This document shows positions 51,540 to 60,174 of a stretch of 64,000 nucleotides of DNA, in pieces. The notes beneath the pieces were generated by a model, which was not told the DNA's origin, did not search any database, and saw nothing but the letters and a program-made list of their open reading frames with translations. A program made the position numbers and the translations under genes. Every line of letters starts with the position of its first letter. Position 1 is the first letter of the stretch. The DNA comes from CAIQPS01 sp963843455 (GTDB taxonomy: Bacteria; Actinomycetota; Thermoleophilia; RBG-16-64-13): the NCBI GenBank assembly GCA_963843455.1, contig CAWJKE010000008.1, forward strand, positions 124,001-188,000, written 5' to 3'.

Positions 51540-52376
51540 TTACACGAGCAGCGCCTCTGAGCGCTCCCACAGTCTCCGGGCAAGCTCGAGGTCGTCCGCC
51601 TGGCGGTGGGTCTTGCCGCGGGCCCTGAAGCGGTCGTAGTAGAGCCCGTCGGCGGACTCCGGGTGAGGCATGGCCGCGAGCGAGAGAAGAGGTCCCGCAC
51701 CCTCTTCCGGGGACACGAGGTAGAGCCGCTTGATGGGGAGGCGGTAGAAGAGGCCGGGGAAGAGCGAGCCCGCGCCGAACGCGGTCGCTACGTCCCCCGG
51801 GTGGACCGCGACGCTTGTCGTGCCCGTCCCCGCAAGACGGCGGCTGAGCTCCCTGACGAACAGGATGTTCTCCAGCTTGCTGGTTGAATAGACGACAAGG
51901 CCTCGATAGTGCCTCTTGCGATAGTCCAGGTCGTCCAAGTCGATATGGCCCCGGCGGTTCGCTTTGCTGCTGACCACCACGACGCGCGATCTTGGCGTGG
52001 CCAGGATGAGTGGTTCCAGCAATCGCTGCAGCAGGAAGGGGGAGAGGTGGTTCGTCTGGAAGGTGAGCTCGTGACCGTCGGGAGTGATCGTCCGCTTCCC
52101 CACCAGTGCGCCTGCATTGTGGAGTAGCACATCGAGCCGGCTGGCGCGCGCGAGCACCTTCTCCGCCAGAGCGCGCACATCGTCCAGACGTGCGAAGTCG
52201 GCTACCAGTGGCTCGGTCCCGATCTCGCGGGCTATCGCCGCCGTTCTTTCTGGAGAGCGGCCGTGGACCAAGACCATGGCTCCGGCTGCCGCCAGCCGGC
52301 GCGCCGCTACTTGGCCTATACCGGAGCTGGCTCCGGTCACGAGGATAGTCTTGCCCTTCAGGTCCGGTAACTCCAT
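51540..52376 (-). CDS. Short-chain dehydrogenase/reductase (retinol-dehydrogenase-like)
   Basis: A 278-residue SDR. ILVTGASSGIGQVAARRL is the NAD(P)-binding Gly motif, VHGRSPERTAAI suggests NADP preference, LLHNAGALVG is the NAG motif, SRVVVVSSKANRRG holds the catalytic Ser, and VVYSTSKLENILF the Tyr-x-x-x-Lys pair. The FQTNHLSPFLLQRLLEPL segment is typical of the retinol dehydrogenase/WW-domain oxidoreductase subgroup. The substrate is unknown. An in-frame start at 52466 would add a poorly conserved leader. It lies 10 bp upstream of the membrane-protein gene. Confidence 0.8.
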   Translation of the reverse strand: MELPDLKGKTILVTGASSGIGQVAARRLAAAGAMVLVHGRSPERTAAIAREIGTEPLVADFARLDDVRALAEKVLARASRLDVLLHNAGALVGKRTITPDGHELTFQTNHLSPFLLQRLLEPLILATPRSRVVVVSSKANRRGHIDLDDLDYRKRHYRGLVVYSTSKLENILFVRELSRRLAGTGTTSVAVHPGDVATAFGAGSLFPGLFYRLPIKRLYLVSPEEGAGPLLSLAAMPHPESADGLYYDRFRARGKTHRQADDLELARRLWERSEALLV

Positions 52377-52512
52377 CGACGTGTGTGCCACTGGTAACCT
52401 CACGAATCGTCGGGGGCGCGGCCTCTCCCGGCATGATGACATGCGAAAGCAATCATGTGAGACCATTGCCCTGTAAGGTCACTAAACCACAGCGCATTGG
52501 ACGGTCGCCCGT

Positions 52513-53055
52513 ATGATGGACATCTCCACCAAGGGACGCTACGCGACTCGGATCATGGTGTTCTTGGCCGAATGGCCTGGGCGTCCCCTCACCAAGACGG
52601 AGATCTCGGAGGCGGAGGACATCACCCCCGGCTACCTGCAGCAGATCATGAGTACCCTGTTGAGCGCCCGACTGGTGAGAAGCTATCGGGGCAAGGCCGG
52701 GGGGTTCGCGCTCGCGCGGCCGCCGGAGACCATAACGGTAGGCGAGGTGCTGCGCGCCGCCGAAGGCAAGGTTACTCCAGCTCCCTGCTGGAACCTACAC
52801 CACTGCGAAAGGGCACGGAATTGCCCCACGCGACCCTTCTGGCTCAAGGCTGCGCGTCTGCTCGATGATCTGTTCGACAACACGACCATCGCCGACCTCG
52901 CGGCCGAGGCCAAGTCACCGGACCGCTCGTCCGGCTACGAGTGGGAAGCAGTGATCGCCGGTATATCGGACCCGGACCTCAGCGAGGACGACGGCCAGAC
53001 CTACCTGAACGGATTCGCCGGCCAGTCGAAATGCGGCACCCGGGCCATGCCGTAG
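52513..53055 (+). CDS. Rrf2 family iron-sulfur transcription regulator
   Basis: A 180-residue winged-helix protein. ISTKGRYATRIMVFLAEWPG opens the Rrf2 fold, ITPGYLQQIMSTLLSARLV is the recognition region, and SYRGKAGGFALARPPETITV the wing. CWNLHHC-ERARNC contains three cysteines, a likely [2Fe-2S] or [4Fe-4S] site that senses redox or iron status. It is convergent with, and overlaps by 55 bp, the last gene of the Wood-Ljungdahl/diaphorase operon. Regulation of that operon is possible but unproven. Confidence 0.85.
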   Translation: MMDISTKGRYATRIMVFLAEWPGRPLTKTEISEAEDITPGYLQQIMSTLLSARLVRSYRGKAGGFALARPPETITVGEVLRAAEGKVTPAPCWNLHHCERARNCPTRPFWLKAARLLDDLFDNTTIADLAAEAKSPDRSSGYEWEAVIAGISDPDLSEDDGQTYLNGFAGQSKCGTRAMP

Positions 53056-53615
53056 TTGGACGGCAGCACCCCCGTGGGACAGATCTTGAAGCACTCCCCG
53101 CAGCTAGGGCACTCCCGAGCGGCGATCTCGGGCTGGAACATCACTTCTCGGTCCACTCCTCTACCGACGAAGCCGATCGCGCACGCGCCCTTCACCTCCG
53201 CGCAGTAGCGCACGCACAGGCCGCAGAGGATGCAGTAGTTCGCCTCGATCTCGAACTTGTCGACGTCTACGCCGTAGCGTTTCCCGTACTCCCGTAACAC
53301 CTCGACGCCCGGAGCACGGGCCAGGAGCATCTCGAGAATGAGCTTCCGTCCCTCTACCACCGAGTCGGACTCGGTCTTAACGTCGAGGCCTTGCTCGGCG
53401 GGATAGACGCAGGATGCTACCAGTCGGGAGCGGCCCCCCTTGGCTATCTCCACGGTGCACAGCCGGCAGCCACCATACGGCGCCAGGCTCTCGTGGGCGC
53501 AGAGCGCCGGTATGTCGACGCCGGCTTCCCGCGCAGCCTCCAAGATGGTCGCGCCCTCTTCGGTCACGACCTCGCGTCCGTCGATAGTCAACGAGATCTC
53601 ACTCATCTTCGCCAC
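53001..53615 (-). CDS. NADH-linked iron-sulfur subunit, HoxU/NuoG N-terminal type
   Basis: A 204-residue ferredoxin-like subunit. Residues 1-80 are a [2Fe-2S] domain (CAHESLAPYGGCRLC and a later SCVYPA Cys). A short NuoG-type linker follows (the His-Cys3 stretch typical of larger subunits is not obvious). Then comes a two-cluster domain (CILCGLCVRYCAE, CPSCGECFKICPTG). It passes electrons from the NuoF-like flavin subunit to an acceptor enzyme. No hydrogenase H-cluster or formate dehydrogenase domain follows, unlike HndD/HydA, so this is the short HoxU-like form. It overlaps the NuoF-like gene by 17 bp. Confidence 0.82.
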   Translation of the reverse strand: MAKMSEISLTIDGREVVTEEGATILEAAREAGVDIPALCAHESLAPYGGCRLCTVEIAKGGRSRLVASCVYPAEQGLDVKTESDSVVEGRKLILEMLLARAPGVEVLREYGKRYGVDVDKFEIEANYCILCGLCVRYCAEVKGACAIGFVGRGVDREVMFQPEIAARECPSCGECFKICPTGVLPSNYGMARVPHFDWPANPFR

Positions 53616-55521
53616 CTCGCTTGCGTATCACCTGAGTCCCGGCTGCCACCGGTTCGGGTACTGGGACACCGGAGAGCTTCACCACCGCGTCGTAACGCGA
53701 CGGGCAGACCTCCGCACAGGCGCCGCACTTGGTGCACTTGGCCTGATCGATCACGTGCACCTCTTTCCTCGCTCCGGTGATCGCCTCCACCGGGCAATTC
53801 TTGAGACAGGCCATGCAGGCCCGGCACTTCTCCGGATCGATGTAGTAGAACATCAGCGCCTTGCAGACGCCGCTCGGACAGCGTTTCTCGTAGATGTGGG
53901 CCTCGTACTCGTCCTGAAAGTGGCGGATGGTGCTGAGAACGGGATTGGGGGCGGTCCCGCCCAAGGCGCACAGAGAGAACCCTTTGACCACCGTCGAGAT
54001 CTCCTCCAGGAGCTCGATGTCACCCGCGACGCCCTCGCCGGCAGTGATCCGGTTGAGCACCTCGAGCATCTGGTGAATGCCTTCCCGGCAGGGGACGCAC
54101 TTGCCGCAGGACTCCTCGGACAGAAAGTGCAGGTAATACCTGGCCGTGTCGACCATGCAGGTGTCTTCGTCCATCACGATCATGCCGCCGGATCCCATCA
54201 TGGAGCCGGCCTTGTCGAGTTCGTCGAAGTCCACCGGGATATCGAGGAGCGCTTCGGGGATGAGGCCTCCGGAGGGACCGCCCGTCTGGACGGCCTTGAA
54301 CTTCCTGTTCTTGGGAATGCCCCCGCCGATGTCGTAGACGACTTGCCTCAGCGGCATACCCATCGGGACTTCCACCAGGCCGGTGTTGTTGACCTTGCCG
54401 ACGAGGGAGAAGATCTTCGTTCCCTTGCTGTTCTCGGTGCCGATGCTTCTGAACCACTCGGAACCCTTCTCGATTATCAGCGGGATCGTCGCCCAGGTCT
54501 CGACATTGTTCAGGTTGGTCGGTCTTCCCCAGATGCCGCTGATGGCAGTGCGCACGTACTTGGACCTCGGTTCGCCCACGTGCCCCTCTATGGCCGACAT
54601 CAAAGCGCTCGACTCACCGCTCACGAACGCGCCCGCTCCGCGGTGGATGGTGACGTCAAAGTCAAAGCCGGAACCGAGTATGTCCGAGCCGAGCAGTCCG
54701 TACTCGCGCGCCTGCTGAAGGGCGACGGTGAGGTTCTCCACGGCGATGGGGTATTCCTGGCGCACGTAGACGAAGCCCTGGTGGGCGCCCATCGCGTACG
54801 CGCCTATGATCAGACCCTCCAGCACCCGGTGAGGGTTGCCCTCGAGCAGGCTTCGGTCCATGTAGGCGCCGGGGTCGCCCTCGTCGGCGTTCACCACGAC
54901 GTATTTGATGTCGCCCGGCGCGTCCCTGGTGGTCTGCCACTTGACGCCGGCAGGGAAGCCGCCGCCTCCGCGGCCCCGCAGTTCGGCAGCCTTGACCTCG
55001 TCAAGCACTTGCTGGGGCGACATCTCGAAGAGGGCTTTGGCCAGAGAGGCGTAGCCGCCATGTTCTATGTAGGTATCGATGTCGTTGGGGTCGATAAAGC
55101 GGTTCAGGCCGAAGACCACTGGAGTCTGCGGTGCGTAGAACGGGATCTCGTCCTCGCGGAGGATCTCCTGGCCTTCGTCCTGGTAGACGAGCCGGCTGAC
55201 GACGCCGCCTCCCACAAGGGTGGTCTGGACGATCTCGGCGGCGTCCTCCGGCTTGACCTGAAGGTAGGTCACCTCCTGGGGTAGGATGGTGACGATGGTG
55301 CCTCTCTCGCAGTATCCGTGGCATCCGGTCCGGAGTATCTGCACCTGGCCGAGGCCGTTCCGCCCGAGCTCGTCCACGAAAGCGTCGTATACCCTGTCGC
55401 TCCGCGAGGCATGACAGCCAGTTCCAGAGCAGATGGTCACGCACGGCCTATTCGGGTCTTTTGCCGCAAGAACCCGACCTCGGTAGGCTTCGAGGTCGGC
55501 GACTGAGTTCAGTCTGGGCAC
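53599..55521 (-). CDS. NADH dehydrogenase flavin subunit, NuoF/HndC/HymB type
   Basis: A 640-residue protein in four parts: an N-terminal thioredoxin-like [2Fe-2S] domain (ICSGTGCHASRS and TGCHGYCERG), the NADH/FMN-binding core (ELRGRGGGGFPAGVKW, YVVVNADEGDPGAYMDR), an SLBB region, and an N3-type [4Fe-4S] (ESCGKCVPCREG). A C-terminal 2[4Fe-4S] ferredoxin (CRACMACLKNCP, CTKCGACAEVCP) completes it. This architecture is that of electron-bifurcating hydrogenases and NADH-dependent formate dehydrogenases. Here it may link NADH and ferredoxin pools to the Wood-Ljungdahl pathway. The start is GTG with GGGAGGAG upstream. Confidence 0.92.
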   Translation of the reverse strand: MPRLNSVADLEAYRGRVLAAKDPNRPCVTICSGTGCHASRSDRVYDAFVDELGRNGLGQVQILRTGCHGYCERGTIVTILPQEVTYLQVKPEDAAEIVQTTLVGGGVVSRLVYQDEGQEILREDEIPFYAPQTPVVFGLNRFIDPNDIDTYIEHGGYASLAKALFEMSPQQVLDEVKAAELRGRGGGGFPAGVKWQTTRDAPGDIKYVVVNADEGDPGAYMDRSLLEGNPHRVLEGLIIGAYAMGAHQGFVYVRQEYPIAVENLTVALQQAREYGLLGSDILGSGFDFDVTIHRGAGAFVSGESSALMSAIEGHVGEPRSKYVRTAISGIWGRPTNLNNVETWATIPLIIEKGSEWFRSIGTENSKGTKIFSLVGKVNNTGLVEVPMGMPLRQVVYDIGGGIPKNRKFKAVQTGGPSGGLIPEALLDIPVDFDELDKAGSMMGSGGMIVMDEDTCMVDTARYYLHFLSEESCGKCVPCREGIHQMLEVLNRITAGEGVAGDIELLEEISTVVKGFSLCALGGTAPNPVLSTIRHFQDEYEAHIYEKRCPSGVCKALMFYYIDPEKCRACMACLKNCPVEAITGARKEVHVIDQAKCTKCGACAEVCPSRYDAVVKLSGVPVPEPVAAGTQVIRKRGGEDE

Positions 55522-55545
55522 GATGATCTCCTCCCGTCCGTCCCG

Positions 55546-56013
55546 CTACTGGACCGCGGCCAGTTGCTCGAGCTCTTCCTTTGACGGCTTGCTGTAGTAC
55601 TGACCGTCTATCATCATCACTGGTCCTAGGGCGCAACAGCCAAGGCAGTTCACGGTGTCCAGGCTGAACCGCATGTCGGCGGAAGTCTGGCCCGGCCGTA
55701 CCTTGAATGCCTCCACCACCCTGTCGAGCAGCCGCGGAGCATTTCGCACCTGGCAGGCCGTGCCGAGACACACGGCGATCGTATGCTTCCCCTTGGGCAC
55801 GAGGCTGAAAGCCTTGTAGAAGGTCGCGATGTGGTAGACCTGGTTCAGCGGAACATCCAAGCGCTGGCTCACCAGTCTCAGATCGTCCTCCGAGAGCCAG
55901 CGGTTGCGGCGCTGGATCTCGAGCAGTATCTGGATCAGCATCGACTTGTCGCTGCCGTACTTCTCGACGATCGCCTCTGTCTGGACGACTTCCTGAGCCA
56001 TGTGCGTCATCAC
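55546..56013 (-). CDS. NADH dehydrogenase subunit NuoE/HndA type
   Basis: A 155-residue thioredoxin-like [2Fe-2S] protein. QILLEIQRRNRWLSEDDL is the helical N-terminal motif, NQVYHIATFYKAFSL the NuoE signature, and VCLGTACQVRNA with NCLGCCALGPVMM supply the four cysteines. It pairs with the NuoF-like subunit 24 bp downstream and overlaps the cooT stop by 4 bp. Confidence 0.92.
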   Translation of the reverse strand: MMTHMAQEVVQTEAIVEKYGSDKSMLIQILLEIQRRNRWLSEDDLRLVSQRLDVPLNQVYHIATFYKAFSLVPKGKHTIAVCLGTACQVRNAPRLLDRVVEAFKVRPGQTSADMRFSLDTVNCLGCCALGPVMMIDGQYYSKPSKEELEQLAAVQ

Positions 56014-56264
56014 CTCTCTAGTACCAGTGTTCCTTCTGCGAAATCAATGCTTGCGATGCGGCCCAGCACCACTTCGGTGTCACCGAAGAGCGACCTGAGG
56101 CGGACGGTATCGCCGTCGACCTCGACCTTGGTGACGTTCTCCATGAGAAGGCCGCCGCCGGCATCGGCCTCGATGCCGGCGGCGCCACCGGACGGGTTCC
56201 CCCCAGACCCGGCACCACCGGATCCGGCCCCGCCCGGGCGAAGAAATGCCTTAGCCAGACACAT
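56010..56264 (-). CDS. cooT: CooT family nickel-binding protein with Gly-rich insert
   Basis: Eighty-four residues. CooT proteins start Met-Cys, with Cys2 binding Ni(II), and continue as a small beta barrel. Here MCLAKAFL opens the chain and LLMENVTKVEVDGDTVRLRS with GRIASIDFAEGTLVLER completes the barrel. Between the first two strands is a Gly/Ala/Ser-rich insert (residues about 11-37) not found in typical CooT, which is about 60-65 residues. The expected role is nickel delivery to CO dehydrogenase/acetyl-CoA synthase, in line with cooC and acs neighbours. Confidence 0.75.
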   Translation of the reverse strand: MCLAKAFLRPGGAGSGGAGSGGNPSGGAAGIEADAGGGLLMENVTKVEVDGDTVRLRSLFGDTEVVLGRIASIDFAEGTLVLER

Positions 56265-56266
56265 GG

Positions 56267-56470
56267 TCAGTCCCCCAGTGCGGCGAGCGCCGCCTGCAGA
56301 CTCGCGTTCGAGTCGTTGAGCAGGTCGACGCCCCTGGTTATGTGCTGGTAGGCCTCGGTGTTGCCCAGAGTATGAGCGCGCTCGGCCAGATCCATGATCT
56401 CGCCCGCGTGGTCACGGTTGTGCTTGATCAGATACTCGAGCAGGCTCTTTATCTGTTGGATGTCATCCAC
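56267..56470 (-). CDS. Small helical protein of the acs cluster
   Basis: A 67-residue, all-helical, acidic protein beginning IQQIKSLLEYLIKHNRDHAG. Four histidines (17, 21, 33, 43) lie on the helices. Similar short His-bearing proteins occur beside CODH/ACS or methanogenesis genes, and I infer a metal- or complex-associated role; no activity is known to me. It overlaps acsE by 8 bp and precedes cooT by 2 bp, so it is firmly in the operon. Confidence 0.65.
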   Translation of the reverse strand: MDDIQQIKSLLEYLIKHNRDHAGEIMDLAERAHTLGNTEAYQHITRGVDLLNDSNASLQAALAALGD

Positions 56471-57383
56471 GGAGGTAGTTATCCGTGTAGATGGTCTTGT
56501 TCATGAGCACCTGGACCGTCCTCCAGATCGCCACCTGGTCGGGGTCCGACATGTCCACATCGGGCGGCTCCAGCTCTTCCATGGCCGCGACCCGGTCGTG
56601 GAGAGTGAGGAGCAGAGCGCCGGCGCCGGTTGAGTCGTCGCGTTCGTCGATGATGCGGATGACGTTCATGAGCTCCGTGTCGAGAGCATCGGCGATGGCC
56701 GAATCGAGTCCCACGGCCATCATCATCACCAGGTAGACCCGGTTCAATAGGCTGCGCTTGTCGGCGGGCACCGTGTTCGAGACGTTGCTCAACCCGCCGG
56801 TGGTCATGGGCGCCGGGTCCATCCCCTGCTTGATGTAGCGCACCGCTTCGATCGCGGGCGGGCAGTATTCCTGGCAGCCCGACACGGTCATGAAGAGCGG
56901 ATCCAGGTAGAGGTTCTCCATGGGGATGCCCAGTTCGACGGCCCGGGGGATGAGTACGTCGATCGCGAGGGCGACCCGCTCCTCGGCGGTCATCGGTATG
57001 CCACTCTGGCCCATGGTGAGGGCGATGAGCCGGGCCCCGTACTCGGCGGCGAGAGGCGGTACCTGTTCCAGGCGTTGCGGCTGAGCCGACGTCGAGTTGA
57101 CCATGCCCGGTATCTTCAACAAGGAGAGGCCGGTCCGGATGGCCTCCAGGTTTGTGGTGTCCATGGAGAGGGGGACATCGACCACCTCTTGCACGGCCGG
57201 CACCAGCCAGCGCATGATCTCGACCCCCTCTTTCTTCTGAGGGCCGATGTTGAGGTCCAGGATGCCGGCGCCGTGCTCCACCTGCTCCCGCGCCAGCCGC
57301 TGGATACTCGCCGTGTCCCGGGTGGCTATCGCCTCCTTGACCTGGGGAGAGATGATGTGGATGTTCTCACCGATGATCAGCAC
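56463..57383 (-). CDS. acsE: Methyltetrahydrofolate:corrinoid/iron-sulfur protein methyltransferase
   Basis: A 306-residue pterin-binding TIM barrel that moves the methyl group of methyl-tetrahydrofolate to the corrinoid protein AcsCD. LIIGENIHIISPQVKEAI, GAGILDLNIGPQKKEGVE, LSMDTTNLEAIRTGL, GMVNSTSA and TTGGLSNVSNTVP are the substrate-binding segments. It is about 40 residues longer than Moorella AcsE (262), with the extra mainly C-terminal. GTG at 57383 has an AAGGAGG site. Its start overlaps the end of cooC by 7 bp. Confidence 0.93.
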   Translation of the reverse strand: MLIIGENIHIISPQVKEAIATRDTASIQRLAREQVEHGAGILDLNIGPQKKEGVEIMRWLVPAVQEVVDVPLSMDTTNLEAIRTGLSLLKIPGMVNSTSAQPQRLEQVPPLAAEYGARLIALTMGQSGIPMTAEERVALAIDVLIPRAVELGIPMENLYLDPLFMTVSGCQEYCPPAIEAVRYIKQGMDPAPMTTGGLSNVSNTVPADKRSLLNRVYLVMMMAVGLDSAIADALDTELMNVIRIIDERDDSTGAGALLLTLHDRVAAMEELEPPDVDMSDPDQVAIWRTVQVLMNKTIYTDNYLRG

Positions 57384-58177
57384 GATTCCTCCTTGGTAGC
57401 GGCATAGGAAGAGCTAGATGTCAGACACTTGTCCAGGATGGCCTTGACGGCGGGGTAGACGGCCGAGGTCTCGTCGAGGTCCACGAGGGGCAGGCCCTCC
57501 GCGTCCTGCCGGCTGATGGCAGGGTCTTGCGGGAGCACCCCCAGCAGGGGCACTCCCAGGCGGGCGGCTCGTTCGGCGAGTGCCGCCGGCACGTCCCCCT
57601 CCACGCGGTTGAGGATGAGACCCGAATGCCCGATGCGGGTCCCAAGCGAATTGACCAGGCGCACAATGTGTTCGGCGGCCGCGAGACCTCGCTGCGAGGG
57701 GTCACTGACAATGAACAGCCAGTCGACGTCCCGCGTGGTCTGCCGGCTTATGTGCTCCATGCCGGCCTCGTTGTCGATGACCACACTGCGGTACGAGTTG
57801 CCCAAGCGGTCGATGGCCTCGCGCAACATGTGATTGGCGGCGCAGTAGCAGCCCGGTCCTTCCGGCCGGCCCATCGCGAGGAGGTCGAGATCGTCGCCCT
57901 CGACGACGCACTGCTCCACCTGATACTCGAACCAGTCGGGTTTTGAGATGCCTGTCTGGAAAGTCCCCCCAGTCACCTGATCGCGGGTGTCCTCCCGGAT
58001 CTGGCCGACGGTCTCGGCCAGTTCCATCCCGAGCGCCATGTTGAGGTTCGAACTGGGGTCCGCGTCGATAGCCAGGACCGGAGTAAGGCCCACTTCGCGC
58101 AGGTATTTGACGGTAAGGGCGGAGAAGGTGGTCTTGCCCGTGCCGCCCTTACCGACCACGGCGAAAGTCTGGGTCAT
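57377..58177 (-). CDS. cooC: CooC/AcsF nickel-insertion ATPase
   Basis: A 266-residue MinD/ParA-type ATPase. FAVVGKGGTGKTTFSAL is the deviant Walker A, LAIDADPSSNLNMALG the following motif, and GPGCYCAANHM the paired-Cys segment that binds nickel or zinc at the dimer interface. VVIDNEAGMEHISRQT contains Walker B. It inserts nickel into CODH or ACS. ATG 58177 follows AAAGGAG and overlaps the stop of the preceding gene by 4 bp; the open frame further upstream is antisense-like noise. Confidence 0.92.
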   Translation of the reverse strand: MTQTFAVVGKGGTGKTTFSALTVKYLREVGLTPVLAIDADPSSNLNMALGMELAETVGQIREDTRDQVTGGTFQTGISKPDWFEYQVEQCVVEGDDLDLLAMGRPEGPGCYCAANHMLREAIDRLGNSYRSVVIDNEAGMEHISRQTTRDVDWLFIVSDPSQRGLAAAEHIVRLVNSLGTRIGHSGLILNRVEGDVPAALAERAARLGVPLLGVLPQDPAISRQDAEGLPLVDLDETSAVYPAVKAILDKCLTSSSSYAATKEESC

Positions 58178-60174
58178 AAGGTAAGGGCTCCTTTCCGGTC
58201 GACCTGGGCCAGGCTCGCCTGCACCGACGGGAACAGGCTCTCGTCGGTGTGGGGGAGGAACAGGGCCGAGGTAAAGGCGTCCATGAAGCGATTGTCGGCG
58301 CTCAGCTCCAGGTAGGTCATCTTGCTCGCCACCTCGTCGATCTGCGCCCGGTGCTCCCGGCAGGTCAGGGCCAGGTAGGCGCCCTGAAGCGAGGTGTTGC
58401 CCAAGTAGGAGAAGCGATCCCAGGGGAGGTCGGGCAGCAGCCCGATCAGGACGGCCTTCTCCACGTCGATATGGCGTCCGAACGAGCCGCCGATGAGCAC
58501 TCGCTCCACGTCGGTGATCCCCAGACCCACGCTTTCGCACAGCACTGCGGCGCCCGCGTAGATTGCCGCCTTGGCGCGCATGAGGTTCTGGATATCGGTC
58601 TCGGTGAGCACCACGTCGCGCTCGCCGGTAGCGGTCTCGCCGGCCCAGACAACCACGTACTCGGTGCCGTTGTGGCCCGGGCGCACCCGATCGGTGAGGG
58701 CGTCGCTCGCGATCCGGCCGCTCTTGTCGATGACACCGGTGACCATCATCTCGCCGAGGAGTGAGATCATCCCCGAACCGCAGATGCCGCGGGGGATGTC
58801 GCCTCCCACCGTGGTCACGCTGGGCTCTAGGGTGCCGGGGTCGATCCACACCTCCTCGATGGCTCCACGCACGGCCCGCATGCCCGAGGCGGCACCGGCG
58901 CCTTCGAATGCCGGTCCGGCCGAACAGGCGCAACTGATGAGCCATTCGGAGTTGCCCAGCACCATCTCGCCGTTCGTACCGATGTCGATGAACAGGGAGA
59001 TCCTCTCGTCCTCATGCATCCCGGAACGGATCACCCCGGAGGTGATGTCGCCGCCGACGTAGGCTCCCACAGCCGGAAGGCAATCGACGAGAGCTTCGGG
59101 GTGCACGTGTAGCCCGAGCATCCCGGCTGGCACCGGCGGAAAGTGCCCGGCAGCCCCGACGTAGGGTTCCAGGCGGATGTACGCGGGCTCGATGCCAAGA
59201 AACAGGTGGATCATCGTGGTGTTGCCCGCCACGACCACCACGCCGACATCTTCAGGAGTGAGGTGCCGAAGCCCGAGCATGGCGTCGATGAGCTCGTTGA
59301 TGGTCGAAAGGACCCGTTCCTGCAACTCCTGGCGCCGTTTGGGCTGCCGGGCATAGATGATGCGCGACACGACGTCTTCACCACGGGCTATCTGTCCGTT
59401 GTAGGCGGAGATGCCGTCGATCGAGTCGCCCGTAGCAAGGTCGGCCAAGTAAGTGACCACCGTCGTGGTCCCGATGTCGATGGCGAGTCCGAGCGCATTC
59501 TTGGAGGAACGCCCGGGGAGCACGTCCAGCAGACGGAGATCGGCTTCTTGTCCAACCGACCTGCCCTCGGCCGCGCTCCTGCCTTCCACCGCGGCGGTGA
59601 CGGTCCAATCGCCCTCCCGCAGCACCTGAGGCAGCTTGGCCAACGCCGTGAGGCTGGGCGAGACGCGGCGGAGCCCGTGTTGCCGGGCGAGCTCTCGCTG
59701 CAGACGCTCGAGGTCCGGAGTGTTGTCGTCCAGAGAGGGCGGGTCCACATCCAGGTGGTAGCGCGAGACCCAGGGGAGGGCATGGTGGTCGCACAGCACC
59801 GCCTCGATTGCGGCCTTCTCGGCCAGGTCTCCGCCGGCGACGCGCTCGAGCCGTTCCTGTTCCGGTGGCACCCACACGGTGGCATTGCTGGTCACCAGAG
59901 TCTGACACGCCAGCGCGTAGCCTTGTCCGATCTCCTCCTCTGTGAGGCGGATGGTCGACCGGCGGCGCACCGAGCCCTCCCGGACCTGCACCGCGCAGCG
60001 TCCGCAGCGGCCCTGACCGCCGCAGGGAAGGGGCACACGAACGCCGGCCAGGGATATCGCGTCCTCGAGGACCGTCCCCGGGGGGACGTGCACCGTCCGC
60101 CCGGTGGGCTCGAGGCGGACGGCTACATCGCCGCCGCCCTCGCCGTTGCCGTTCGTGGCGTTTTGCTCCGACAT
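58174..60174 (-). CDS. Corrinoid protein reductive activator (ASKHA/DUF4445, RamA/AcsV type)
   Basis: A 666-residue protein. Residues 1 to about 110 are a [2Fe-2S] ferredoxin domain (PCGGQGRCGRCAVQVREG, later ACQT). After a linker comes an ASKHA-type ATPase (GLAIDIGTTTVVTYLADL, VVAGNTTMIHLFLGIEP, FIDIGTNGEMVLG, LIGGSFGRHID). Such proteins use ATP and an electron to re-reduce inactive Co(II) corrinoid to Co(I). In this operon the client should be AcsCD. The start codon overlaps the acsC stop (TGATG). Confidence 0.9.
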   Translation of the reverse strand: MSEQNATNGNGEGGGDVAVRLEPTGRTVHVPPGTVLEDAISLAGVRVPLPCGGQGRCGRCAVQVREGSVRRRSTIRLTEEEIGQGYALACQTLVTSNATVWVPPEQERLERVAGGDLAEKAAIEAVLCDHHALPWVSRYHLDVDPPSLDDNTPDLERLQRELARQHGLRRVSPSLTALAKLPQVLREGDWTVTAAVEGRSAAEGRSVGQEADLRLLDVLPGRSSKNALGLAIDIGTTTVVTYLADLATGDSIDGISAYNGQIARGEDVVSRIIYARQPKRRQELQERVLSTINELIDAMLGLRHLTPEDVGVVVVAGNTTMIHLFLGIEPAYIRLEPYVGAAGHFPPVPAGMLGLHVHPEALVDCLPAVGAYVGGDITSGVIRSGMHEDERISLFIDIGTNGEMVLGNSEWLISCACSAGPAFEGAGAASGMRAVRGAIEEVWIDPGTLEPSVTTVGGDIPRGICGSGMISLLGEMMVTGVIDKSGRIASDALTDRVRPGHNGTEYVVVWAGETATGERDVVLTETDIQNLMRAKAAIYAGAAVLCESVGLGITDVERVLIGGSFGRHIDVEKAVLIGLLPDLPWDRFSYLGNTSLQGAYLALTCREHRAQIDEVASKMTYLELSADNRFMDAFTSALFLPHTDESLFPSVQASLAQVDRKGALTL

